Assembly (NCBI GenBank): GCA_005880525.1
Contig: VBFW01000092.1
Coordinates: 1-13,012, forward strand
Length of the DNA: 13,012 nucleotides
Direction: 5' to 3'
Source of the DNA: Chloroflexota bacterium
GTDB taxonomy: Bacteria; Chloroflexota; Dormibacteria; Dormibacterales; Dormibacteraceae
The notes beneath the pieces are model-generated. The model searched no databases. It was not told the DNA's origin and saw only the letters and a program-made list of their open reading frames with translations. Below are positions 6,234 to 13,012 of this stretch, piece by piece (position 1 is the stretch's first letter; each line of letters opens with the position of its first letter). A program made the translations under genes and the position numbers.

Positions 6234-7461
6234 GACCCTTCAACCTTACGGCCGCAGTTGCGATTCCGGCGGGCGACGCCGGCTCCCGGGCGGCGAACCA
6301 CAGGATCCAGGCGATCATCAGCGCGAGCATCACGAACATGGCGGCGCCTTCGATGCGGACGAGCGTCAGCGGCAGGTACTGCTCGGAACCGATCTCCGCG
6401 ATCAGCCCGAAAACGCTGACCGCGATCGGCAGCAGCACCAGCCGCACCACGCCGTGCTGCGTTCGCCACGTGCCGAAAGCCCAGACGCACCCGAGGATGT
6501 ACAGCTCCAGGAAGTAGTAAGGCCACACGGTCTTGGCGAGCATCGTGAATGCCGCGGAGGTGAGGGTCATGCCGGCAAAGAGCCGGCCCTCGTCGAAGCG
6601 ATTGGAGCGAGCGAGCCACAGGTTCGTCGCGAGCACGACCGCAACCACGACGACGATGTCGTAGTGCTGCACCACGGTCTCGAGCGAGCTGTCGCGCGCG
6701 AGGCTCCAGACCGAGCCGGCGCCGACCTTCAGGCTGCCCCTGTAGGTGAAGAGCGAATGGATGACGTTCGAGGGGTCGGCGATGAGGAAGGGCAGCAGGA
6801 TCGCTACGCCGGCAGCTGCTGTGCTCAGGCAGAAAGTGACAGCGCTGCGCAGGCTCTGCCTCCAGCCCGCGAGGCCGAAGGCCGCCGTCATCAGCACCGC
6901 CGAGCTTCGCGTCAGGATGCTGGCGCCGAACGCGATGCCCGCTCGTAACGGCCGGCCTTCACCGAGCCATCGGGCGGCCAGCAGCAGGAGCCAGATCTCG
7001 ATCGGCTGCTCGATGTGCCCGTAGCCCGCGACCGACTGCCACGTCAAGGGGCTGAGGGTCAGGAGCGCGTACACCAGCAGCCGCACCGACGGGATGAGCG
7101 GCGTGCCGCGCAGGCGATCGATGGCCGCCACGGCTTCGCGCGCCATGAGCAGGACAAAGAGGCAGAAGACCCCTAGCGCGATGCCGCGCCGCGGCACTGT
7201 GGCATCCAGCCAGCCCACCGCGTTGAGGAGGACGCCCAGCACGCTCAGCGGCAGCAGCGACACCGGTCCGTTGGCGTTCGGATAGAGCGCGTGCCCGCCG
7301 GCTGCGTACACGGAGAACGGGTGGCCGTGGACCGCGATCTTCGCGGACGGCCAGAAGAAGATGTCGAGGTCGGTCGGCTGAAACGGCAGCAGCCCGACGC
7401 CGATCCACAACGCCACGTAGGGGGCGATCCAGGAGCGGGGCTTCAGGAGGAGGGCCGTCAC
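6199..7461 (-). CDS. Polytopic GT-C/GT87-like glycosyltransferase
   Basis: About 420 aa from GTG at 7461. The frame is open back to TTG 7578, but those extra 39 residues are translated from two hairpin repeats and look non-native. The protein has roughly ten hydrophobic segments. The first periplasmic loop contains LPFQPTDLDIFFWPSAKIAV, then HGHPFSVYAAGGHALYPNANGP. This is an early acidic (Asp) loop followed by a G-x-P-F/Y motif, as in polyprenyl-phosphate-sugar-dependent mannosyltransferases of the DUF2029/GT87 type. A role in transferring a lipid-linked sugar to an envelope glycan at the outer face of the membrane is inferred. Acceptor and sugar are unknown. It overlaps the VOC gene by 35 bases and follows htrA across the repeat region. 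Confidence 0.65.
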   Translation of the reverse strand: MTALLLKPRSWIAPYVALWIGVGLLPFQPTDLDIFFWPSAKIAVHGHPFSVYAAGGHALYPNANGPVSLLPLSVLGVLLNAVGWLDATVPRRGIALGVFCLFVLLMAREAVAAIDRLRGTPLIPSVRLLVYALLTLSPLTWQSVAGYGHIEQPIEIWLLLLAARWLGEGRPLRAGIAFGASILTRSSAVLMTAAFGLAGWRQSLRSAVTFCLSTAAAGVAILLPFLIADPSNVIHSLFTYRGSLKVGAGSVWSLARDSSLETVVQHYDIVVVVAVVLATNLWLARSNRFDEGRLFAGMTLTSAAFTMLAKTVWPYYFLELYILGCVWAFGTWRTQHGVVRLVLLPIAVSVFGLIAEIGSEQYLPLTLVRIEGAAMFVMLALMIAWILWFAAREPASPAGIATAAVRLKGHGPERADQGAG

Positions 7462-7470
7462 GGGTATGGG

Positions 7471-7567
7471 CAGGTTAGCGTCCCCACCTGACCTCCCCAC
7501 TGCCTGGGGAGGGACCCGGGGCAGGTTAACGTCCCCACCTAACCTCCCCACTGCGTGGGGAGGGACC
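7471..7567. repeat. Two direct copies of a 46-bp hairpin repeat
   Basis: Copy one is 7471-7516 and copy two 7522-7567, 51 bases apart and differing at 3 of 46 positions. Each holds a perfect 8-bp dyad, CCTCCCCA, five loop bases, TGGGGAGG (stems 7492-7499/7505-7512 and 7543-7550/7556-7563), preceded by a conserved CAGGTTA(G/A)CGTCCCCACCT side. Of the three differences, one falls in the loop, two in the left flank, and none in the stems. This suggests the hairpin itself is maintained. The block ends 10 bases from the glycosyltransferase GTG and begins about 40 bases past the htrA stop. It looks like a REP-type interspersed palindrome, but genome copy number cannot be seen here. Confidence 0.8.
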
Positions 7568-7605
7568 TCTGTATACAACGCGTGTTTCAGGCCCTCTAAG
7601 GGCGC

Positions 7606-8832
7606 CTAGATCGTTGGGCCCGAGATCAGCGTGACGGTCGCCGTGTGAGTGGCGGTGCCTGAGATCCAGGTGATCTTGACCTGGTCGCCTGGCTTGTACT
7701 GGTGGAGGGCGTCGCCCAGCGCGGTCGCCGAGTCGACGACCGCGCTGTTCACGCGGGTGATCACGGATCCGGCGGTGATGCCGGCGTGGTCGGCAGGCGA
7801 GCCCGCCACCACGGTCCGCACGTATGCGCCGGAGCTGACGTTTACGCCAAGCTGCGCTGCGCTGCTTGCGTCGAGCGTCTGGACCGAGACGCCGAGGTAT
7901 CCGACCGGACCGATGAAGACGCCGTTCCCTGCCTGCCCGGCGAGGATGCGGTTGGCGATGTCGACCGCCTTGCTCGATGGGATCGCGAATGCGATGGTGG
8001 TCGAGCTCGAGCGGAAGCCCTGCGCCTCGCCCGCCGTGATGACGCCGACCACCTGGCCCGCGCTGTTGACGAGCGCTCCGCCCGAGTCGCCAGGGCTGAT
8101 CTCGGCGTCGGACTGGATCATGCCCGTGAGCTGCTCGGCCTGCGCGCCGTTGTCGCTCGCGGTGATGGTCTGGTCGAGCGCGGTGACGCTGCCCTTCGTG
8201 ACGCGCGGCGCGCCGCCGAGGCCGAGCGCGTTGCCGAGGGCGTAGATCGTGTCGCCGACCTGGACGGTTGATGAATCGGCAATGGTGACCGTCGGGAGCC
8301 CCGACACGCCGTTGATGTGGATGACGGCGATGTCGTCAGTGGGATCGACGCCGAGCACCGTCGCCGGGTAGGTGCCCGACTTGCCCTGGATCGTGACCTT
8401 GACGCTCACCGACCCTTCGACCACGTGGTTGTTGGTGAGCACGTCTCCGGACGAGGTGATGATGAGCCCGGTGCCGGCCGCTGCGGCAGAGCCGCTGGCG
8501 GTCTGGATGACAGTGTTGATGTCGACGACCGCTGGGGAGACCTTGCGCGTGATGGCGTTGATGTCGAGGTTCGTGCTGCCGCTCGATGTGCTCTGCTGGA
8601 TCGGCTGGACGGTCTGCACGTGCGCCTGTGTCGGGTAGCGGCTGCTGATGACCCGCGCCAGCGCCCAGCCGGTGCCCACGCCAGCGCCGGTGGCGAGGAT
8701 GACCGCCGCGACGATGGCCGCGGTCAGGCGGCGGGCGAAGTTCGGAGACGTTTGGGGGAGGGCTGCAGCCGGCGCAGGGGGTGGCGCCAGCTGCAGGTCC
8801 TGGGAGGTGGGCTCTGGAGTCATCTCTGACAT
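7606..8832 (-). CDS. htrA: HtrA/DegP-type serine protease with PDZ domain
   Basis: 408 aa from ATG at 8832 (ATG also at 8823). Order: a cytoplasmic Pro/Ala/Gln-rich tail (1-33), one transmembrane helix (about 36-62), a Ser/Thr linker, a trypsin-like S1C protease domain (about 93-300), and one PDZ domain (about 311-405, beginning GYLGVSVQTL). The catalytic triad is intact: His136 in LTNNHVVEG, Asp167 in DPTDDIAV, Ser250 in SPGDSGGAL. Family members degrade or refold misfolded proteins at the outer face of the membrane, and one PDZ is usual for Gram-positive-type HtrA. The acidic start of the tail (EMTPEP) lacks a known partner motif. It follows the pot-like operon after 74 bases containing dyads that may control it. 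No Shine-Dalgarno sequence is apparent. Confidence 0.93.
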   Translation of the reverse strand: MSEMTPEPTSQDLQLAPPPAPAAALPQTSPNFARRLTAAIVAAVILATGAGVGTGWALARVISSRYPTQAHVQTVQPIQQSTSSGSTNLDINAITRKVSPAVVDINTVIQTASGSAAAAGTGLIITSSGDVLTNNHVVEGSVSVKVTIQGKSGTYPATVLGVDPTDDIAVIHINGVSGLPTVTIADSSTVQVGDTIYALGNALGLGGAPRVTKGSVTALDQTITASDNGAQAEQLTGMIQSDAEISPGDSGGALVNSAGQVVGVITAGEAQGFRSSSTTIAFAIPSSKAVDIANRILAGQAGNGVFIGPVGYLGVSVQTLDASSAAQLGVNVSSGAYVRTVVAGSPADHAGITAGSVITRVNSAVVDSATALGDALHQYKPGDQVKITWISGTATHTATVTLISGPTI

Positions 8833-8851
8833 GTTGCCAAGATGCGACGGA

Positions 8852-8885
8852 CCGCTGTGAGAAAAGTCAGCGGAACCTTAAGGTT
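8852..8885. promoter_or_regulatory. Two adjoining dyads upstream of htrA, candidate operator
   Basis: A perfect 12-bp palindrome AACCTTAAGGTT at 8874-8885 directly abuts a second inverted repeat, CCGCTG (8852-8857) and CAGCGG (8868-8873) around a 10-base A-rich centre. The pair sits 20-53 bases before the htrA ATG and beyond the potC stop, where a repressor or response regulator could act. The second dyad lacks a T-run, so a terminator is less likely. No regulator is encoded in the window. Confidence 0.4.
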
Positions 8886-8906
8886 TGCTCAGAATCGGCG
8901 GCTGCT

Positions 8907-9713
8907 CTAGCGCCCCGCCTGCACGCGCGCGGCACCGCTTCCGCCGGTCAGGCGTGCCGCCACGACCACCGGGATGATCGTGACCAGGATCACGAACGAG
9001 ACCACCACGTTCACCTCGGGCAGCCGCTGCCCGTTGCGGATCTGGGCCAGGATCCAGATGGGCACTGTGTTCTGAGCGCCGGCCGTGAAGGTCGTGACGA
9101 TGACCTCGTCGAACGACAGCGCGAACGCGAGCATCGCGCCGGCCACCAGCGCGGTCGAGATGAGGGGAACCGTGATGTCCCTGAAAGTTTGAAGGCCGCT
9201 CGCGCCGAGGTCGGCTGCTGCTTCGAACAGCGAACCCTGCGTGCGCCGCAGTCGTGCGAGAACGTTGTTGTAGACCACCACGATGCAGAACGTGGTGTGG
9301 CCGATGATGATCGTCCAGATCGACAGCTCGACGTGGGCGAACGTGAATGACGAGCGCAGCGAGATGCCGGTGATGATGCCGGGCAGCGCCAGCGGCAGAA
9401 TCAGCAGGAAGCTGATCGCGTCGCGCCCGAAGAACCTGGTGCGGTGAATCGCAAAGGCCGCGAGCGATCCGAGCACCAGCGCGAAGATGGTCGTCACGAG
9501 CGCGATCCTCACCGACAGCCCGACCGCGGAAACCACCTCTGGGTCGTTCAGCGTGAGGTTGACCCAGCCGAGCGTGAATGAGGTCAGAGGCCAGGACTGG
9601 ATCTTCGAGCTGTTCAGCGCGTAGGCCGGGATCAGCAGGATCGGGATGAACAGGAATAGAAGGACGAGGACCACCCAGACCCGAAGCGCCATGCGCGTCC
9701 AGAACCCTTCCAC
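8907..9713 (-). CDS. potC: ABC transporter permease, PotC type (spermidine/putrescine family)
   Basis: 268 aa from GTG at 9713, or 261 aa from an in-frame ATG at 9692. It has six hydrophobic segments and the EAA loop EAAADLGASGLQTFRDITVP near residues 164-183, which docks on the ATPase. Loop sequences such as LSFDEVIVTTFTAGAQNTVPIWIL are characteristic of PotC/YdcV permeases. It forms the inner-membrane channel with the upstream permease. The GTG immediately follows that gene's TAG with no spacer, so translation is probably coupled. The symbol is given at COG level; the transported amine is inferred from neighbours. Confidence 0.9.
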   Translation of the reverse strand: MEGFWTRMALRVWVVLVLLFLFIPILLIPAYALNSSKIQSWPLTSFTLGWVNLTLNDPEVVSAVGLSVRIALVTTIFALVLGSLAAFAIHRTRFFGRDAISFLLILPLALPGIITGISLRSSFTFAHVELSIWTIIIGHTTFCIVVVYNNVLARLRRTQGSLFEAAADLGASGLQTFRDITVPLISTALVAGAMLAFALSFDEVIVTTFTAGAQNTVPIWILAQIRNGQRLPEVNVVVSFVILVTIIPVVVAARLTGGSGAARVQAGR

Positions 9714-10532
9714 CTACAGCGCCTCGAACGCTCCCAGCCGCCGGGCCACCAGCAGGTACACGGCCATGATCGCCACCGGCACAGTGGCAAGCGCCGCCGC
9801 GAAGGGCACGTTGTTGGCGATTCCGATGTTGCTGTACACGACGTTGCCGATGAAGCTCGTGCCCGGCCCGATCAGGATGGGCGTGATGTAGTCGCCCAGC
9901 GTCAGAGAGAAGGTGAATATCGAGCCTGCCACGACGCCGGGCATCGCCAGCGGAAGAACCACATCGAGCGTCGTGCGCCAGCCGCGCGCGCCGAGGTCAT
10001 GCGCCGCCTCGATCAGCGATTCGGGCACGCGCTCCATCGCGGCGTAGGTCGGGATGATCATGAAGGGCAGCCAGATGTAGCAGAAGACGACGAGCATCGC
10101 CGTCTCGCTGTAGCCGATGTTCGGGGCGGGCAGGCCGATCGACTGCATCGACCAGTTGAGGACGCCGCTGTGGTTCAGGATCAGGATCCAGGAGTACAGG
10201 CGCGCCAGGTACGAAGCCCACAGCGGCAGCAGGACCGCGGCGAAGAGCAGCGTCTGCGTCCGGCGCGACGCGACTCGCGCCATGAAATAGGCGAAGGGGA
10301 ACGCGATGGCGGCATCGATCAGGGTCACGCGCGCCGCCATCCAGACGGTTCGGAAAATGATGGTGCGGTAGGTCTCGTTGGTGAGGATGGTCTGGAAGTT
10401 GTCCAGGTTCCACACCTGGACGATCTCCGTGGTGAAGGCGTCGATGCTCCAGAAAGACGTGATGAGAAGCAGGACAAGGGACGCGAGATAGATGACGACG
10501 AACCAGCCGAGCGGCAGGGCCAGAAGCAGCAC
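9714..10532 (-). CDS. potB: ABC transporter permease, PotB type (spermidine/putrescine family)
   Basis: 272 aa from GTG at 10532. It has six transmembrane segments, and the EAA loop EAAHDLGARGWRTTLDVVLP lies near 175-194. FSLTLGDYITPILIGPGTSFIGN is a PotB/YdcU hallmark. The start is doubtful: the frame stays open to the stop of the substrate-binding gene at 10635, and the codons before GTG read FWRAPWLRT, which looks like a native permease N-terminus with a basic, Trp-rich approach to helix one. Yet no ATG, GTG or TTG occurs between 10635 and 10532, so either GTG 10532 is used with a shortened first helix or a rare start lies upstream. The gap of about 100 bases to potD is the only loose junction in this operon. 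Confidence 0.88.
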   Translation of the reverse strand: MLLLALPLGWFVVIYLASLVLLLITSFWSIDAFTTEIVQVWNLDNFQTILTNETYRTIIFRTVWMAARVTLIDAAIAFPFAYFMARVASRRTQTLLFAAVLLPLWASYLARLYSWILILNHSGVLNWSMQSIGLPAPNIGYSETAMLVVFCYIWLPFMIIPTYAAMERVPESLIEAAHDLGARGWRTTLDVVLPLAMPGVVAGSIFTFSLTLGDYITPILIGPGTSFIGNVVYSNIGIANNVPFAAALATVPVAIMAVYLLVARRLGAFEAL

Positions 10533-10634
10533 GGTCCGCAGCCACGGCGCCCGCCAGAAGAGCGACCGCAGCGGGGCGGCCCCGCGTGATTTACGAGGCC
10601 GCCTCGCGCTAGCTGCCGCTGCTGACAGTGGTCG

Positions 10635-11828
10635 TTACCCCTTGATCGTCGTCCAGGCCGACTGCCACTGGGCGTACGTCATGCAGTTCTCGGACCCGTC
10701 GTCGCACGTGCTGATGGGCGTCTTCCAGAACTTGATGCTGTTGAAGTAGGTCTCGGGAGCGTTCGCGTGGTAAGCGGCGCATGAGCCAGGGCTCAGCGAC
10801 TCCATCTCCGCGCAAGCCTTGGTGTTGACCGGCGTCTCGCCGTAGTTGATCGCCTGCTCCGCCTGCACCTTCGCTGTGCTGATCCACGCGGCCCACTTGT
10901 ACGCGCAGTTCGGGTGCGGGGCGTTCGTCGCCAACATCCAGGTGTCGGCCCAGCCTGTGGCCCCCTCTGACGGGATCGTGTCGGCGGTGTGCGCGCCGGC
11001 CAGATGAAGGTCGCTGGTCATGATCGGCCAGGCCGCCCCGAGGACCACGTCGCCGCTCTTGAACAGCGACTCCTCATCGGACACGGCGGCCCAGTACTTC
11101 TTGACGTACGACTTCTGGGTCTTGAGCAGAGTGACCACGGCGTCGAACTGCTTCTGCGTCAGCTCATAAGGGTCTGTGATCTTGAGGCTCGGGTTCTTGA
11201 CGCTCAGGTAGAGCGCGGCGTCGGCGATCTGGATCGGGTTGTCGGGAATGGTGATCAGGCCGCTGTACTGCGGGTCGTACAGCACACCCCACGTGGTCGG
11301 TGCGGTCGGGAACTTGTCGGTGTTGTACAGGAGGGTGTTGGGGCCCCACTGCAGCGACACGCCGTAGTGGACGCCGTTGATCGTGTTGAACGGCGGCGAC
11401 TTGAACTTGTCGCCGAAGTTCTTCCAGTCAGGGATCAGGTCCATGTTCATCGGCTTGACGCTGCCGTTGTAGATCAGACGCAGGTCGGCGTCGCCGGAGG
11501 CCGAGACCATGTCCCAGTTGCCGCCGCCCCCGCCTGTCATCAAGCTGACCATCTCGTCGGAGGATCCGGCGTCCTGGTAGTGGATCTTGCAGCCGGTCGC
11601 ATCCTCGAACGGCTTCTGCCAGAGCGTCTGCACGTAGCCGCCCCAGTCGATGAGGTCCAGGGCGCCCTCACCGGTTGCGGCGACCGATGTCGGCGGCTTG
11701 ATGCCCGCGGTCGGCGGCTGCTTGGTGGTAACCCCGCCGGTCGACGTGGAGCCACACGCGGTCATCGCCATCACCGATGCAGCCGCGATGGCGAACGCCA
11801 CCAGCCGGTGCAATTGGATTCCCTTCAT
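10635..11828 (-). CDS. potD: Extracytoplasmic substrate-binding lipoprotein, PotD/YdcS type
   Basis: 397 aa from ATG at 11828. It has a signal peptide with lipobox MTAC (Cys25), a Gly/Thr/Pro tether to about residue 55, then a type II periplasmic-binding fold. Recognisable segments: LDLIDWGGYVQTLWQKPFEDATG, the NWDMVSASGDADLRLI loop, VHYGVSLQWGPNTLLYN, ESLFKSGDVVLGAAWPI, and a C-terminal KFWKTPISTC with AYAQW-like ending. It captures an amine, probably putrescine or a relative, and delivers it to the permeases. Besides Cys25 there are six cysteines (80, 308, 339, 350, 375, 382), an even number that suggests disulfides, four of them in the last 60 residues. Its ATG overlaps the ATPase stop as ATGA, and duplicated AGGAG (11831-11840) gives a strong ribosome site. 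The symbol is at COG level. Confidence 0.9.
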   Translation of the reverse strand: MKGIQLHRLVAFAIAAASVMAMTACGSTSTGGVTTKQPPTAGIKPPTSVAATGEGALDLIDWGGYVQTLWQKPFEDATGCKIHYQDAGSSDEMVSLMTGGGGGNWDMVSASGDADLRLIYNGSVKPMNMDLIPDWKNFGDKFKSPPFNTINGVHYGVSLQWGPNTLLYNTDKFPTAPTTWGVLYDPQYSGLITIPDNPIQIADAALYLSVKNPSLKITDPYELTQKQFDAVVTLLKTQKSYVKKYWAAVSDEESLFKSGDVVLGAAWPIMTSDLHLAGAHTADTIPSEGATGWADTWMLATNAPHPNCAYKWAAWISTAKVQAEQAINYGETPVNTKACAEMESLSPGSCAAYHANAPETYFNSIKFWKTPISTCDDGSENCMTYAQWQSAWTTIKG

Positions 11829-12886
11829 TTCTCCTCTCCTGTCGTTCCTGTTTTCAGGACGTAAGCGTGATCAGGTGACCAGGCCAGGCGAACGCGCCGG
11901 CCCTCGAAGCCCTGGGCGCGGCCCGGGGCGTGCATATTCTGCCGTACTGCCACAAGTAACTCCCCGTGGTCGAGCCGCACGGTGAAGCGGGTGATCATGC
12001 CCACGTAGACGACCTGCTCGACGACTCCGGGCTCGACCGACATGCCAGGCTCGGCGGGCTCGCTCTCCTCCAGCAGGAGCAGCTTCTCGGGCCGTACCAC
12101 CAACCTCTTGCCGTCCCGGTCCAGCACGTTGGAGATGCCGATGAACCCGGCCACGAACTCGTTGGCCGGCTGTTCATAGACCTCGATCGGCGGGCCGATC
12201 TGCTGGAGTCGACCGCCTGCCATGACCGCCATGCGGTCGCTCATCGTCAGAGCCTCCTCCTGGTCGTGGGTGACATAGACGAACGTGATGCCGACCTCCT
12301 TCTGGATGTTCTTCAGCTCGATCTGCATCTCCTGCCGGAGCTTGAGGTCCAGCGCACCGAGCGGCTCGTCGAGCAAGAGCACCTCGGGCTCGTTGATCAC
12401 GGCGCGCGCGAGTGCGACGCGCTGGCGCTGGCCGCCCGACAGCTGGTTGGGCCTGCGGTGCTCGAGGCCTTCGAGCCGGACCATCTTCAGCGCGCGGCCG
12501 ACGCGCTCTCGTCGCCGGCCTCGCGGCACGCCTTTGACCTTGAGCCCGTAGCCGATGTTGTCGGCTACCGACATGTGCGGGAAGAGCGCGTAGTCCTGGA
12601 ACACGGTGTTGGTCTCCCGGGCGTTTGGCGGCAGCGTGGTGACGTCGCGGCCGCCCAGCTCGATGCGGCCGGAGTCGGGACGTTCGAAGCCGGCGATGAG
12701 CCTCAGCAGCGTCGTCTTGCCCGACCCAGATGGACCGAGCAGCGTGAAGAACTCGCCTTCGCGCACCTCGAGGTCGATGCCGTCAGCCGCGATGACGTGC
12801 CCGTAGCTCTTGCGGATGCCCTGCAGGCGCAGGGCCAGGCCTTCCCGCCGGTCTGACACGGCGCCCTGCAGGGTCGCTGTGCTCAA
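11825..12886 (-). CDS. potA: ABC transporter ATPase, PotA type
   Basis: 353 aa from TTG at 12886; GTG at 12859 is an alternative that would drop nine residues. All nucleotide-binding elements are intact: Walker A GPSGSGKT (51-58), Q-loop Gln97 in VFQDYALFPHM, signature LSGGQ (149-153), Walker B VLLLDE (169-174), D-loop GALD, and switch His207 in VTHDQEEAL. A C-terminal TOBE-like region from about residue 250 carries the VVRPEKL motif found in spermidine/putrescine and related importers. It drives uptake through the two permeases. The TTG overlaps the aldehyde dehydrogenase TGA as TTGA, and its own TGA overlaps the potD ATG, so both junctions are translationally coupled. The symbol is at COG level. 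Confidence 0.93.
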   Translation of the reverse strand: MSTATLQGAVSDRREGLALRLQGIRKSYGHVIAADGIDLEVREGEFFTLLGPSGSGKTTLLRLIAGFERPDSGRIELGGRDVTTLPPNARETNTVFQDYALFPHMSVADNIGYGLKVKGVPRGRRRERVGRALKMVRLEGLEHRRPNQLSGGQRQRVALARAVINEPEVLLLDEPLGALDLKLRQEMQIELKNIQKEVGITFVYVTHDQEEALTMSDRMAVMAGGRLQQIGPPIEVYEQPANEFVAGFIGISNVLDRDGKRLVVRPEKLLLLEESEPAEPGMSVEPGVVEQVVYVGMITRFTVRLDHGELLVAVRQNMHAPGRAQGFEGRRVRLAWSPDHAYVLKTGTTGEEK

Positions 12887-13012
12887 TCCAGAGAAGCCAT
12901 CACGTGCTTGATCTGCGTGTACTCCTCGAGCGAATAGATCGACATGTCCTTGCCGTAACCGCTCTGCTTGTAGCCGCCGTGCGGCATCTCGTTGACCAGC
13001 GGGATGTGCGCG
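12883..13012 (-). CDS. Aldehyde dehydrogenase, C-terminal end (partial; gamma-aminobutyraldehyde dehydrogenase-like)
   Basis: The last 42 codons read from the right edge to TGA at 12883-12885. They contain NEMPHGGYKQSGYGKDM and YSLEEYTQIKHVM, the conserved C-terminus of NAD(P)-dependent aldehyde dehydrogenases. The MPHGGYKQSGYGKD form recalls PatD/YdcW-type gamma-aminobutyraldehyde dehydrogenase, which oxidises the aldehyde from putrescine to GABA. Catalytic Cys and Glu lie outside the window, so substrate assignment rests on this tail and on the neighbouring amine importer. Betaine-aldehyde dehydrogenase is the main alternative. The TGA overlaps the start of the ATPase gene. Confidence 0.85.
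   Translation of the reverse strand, partial: AHIPLVNEMPHGGYKQSGYGKDMSIYSLEEYTQIKHVMASLD

Noticed and set aside
7471..7567. The two 46-bp repeats as a CRISPR array
   Set aside because: Only two units, a 5-base gap between them instead of a spacer, and strong internal palindromes; no cas genes nearby.
7591..7603. Short hairpin (GCCCT, three bases, AGGGC) after the htrA stop as a terminator
   Set aside because: Only a 5-bp stem, part of it next to the stop codon, with no T-run in the direction of htrA transcription.
11966..12856. 296-codon plus-strand ORF opposite the ABC ATPase
   Set aside because: High-GC shadow of the ATPase; the minus strand carries every nucleotide-binding motif in order.

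Overview
The window is GC-rich bacterial DNA with densely packed genes and no gap over 150 bases without a gene. It encodes two deazaflavin (F420)-type oxidoreductases, lipoproteins with a classical lipobox, and several GTG/TTG starts. This points to a high-GC terrabacterial lineage such as Actinomycetota, Chloroflexota or Dormibacterota. That placement is inference; there is no rRNA or other marker gene here.

Left part (1-6233) is a patchwork of small enzymes in short, often convergent or divergent units. It starts with the N-terminal 211 residues of a secreted lipoprotein with Cys-rich repeats (minus strand, running off the left edge). Next is a squalene-cyclase-like gene split by one in-frame TAG. 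A minus-strand trio follows: F420-type PPOX oxidoreductase, small membrane protein, DinB protein. A MOSC-domain protein diverges from that trio. Then come a membrane-anchored protein of unknown function and, just upstream of it, a decayed tandem paralogue carrying an internal deletion of about 145 bp and a frameshift. The stretch ends with a second DinB-like gene diverging from a Ddn-type F420 oxidoreductase, and a VOC dioxygenase/glyoxalase.

Middle part (6199-8832, minus strand) holds a polytopic GT-C/GT87-like glycosyltransferase whose 5' side carries two copies of a 46-bp hairpin repeat, then an HtrA/DegP serine protease with one TM anchor and a PDZ domain. Two adjoining dyads lie upstream of htrA.

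Right part (8907-13012, minus strand) is a tightly coupled operon: the end of an aldehyde dehydrogenase resembling gamma-aminobutyraldehyde dehydrogenase, then ABC ATPase, lipoprotein substrate-binding protein and two permeases of the spermidine/putrescine (Pot/Ydc) type. The content matches E. coli ydcSTUVW in a different order. It suggests import of putrescine or a similar amine coupled to oxidation of the aminoaldehyde.

I found no CRISPR array, transposase, phage gene, tRNA or rRNA, and no convincing new multi-gene system. The most interesting observations are the clean nonsense mutation, the decayed tandem paralogue, the hairpin repeats at a glycosyltransferase start, and the lipoprotein visible only on the strand opposite a long spurious ORF.
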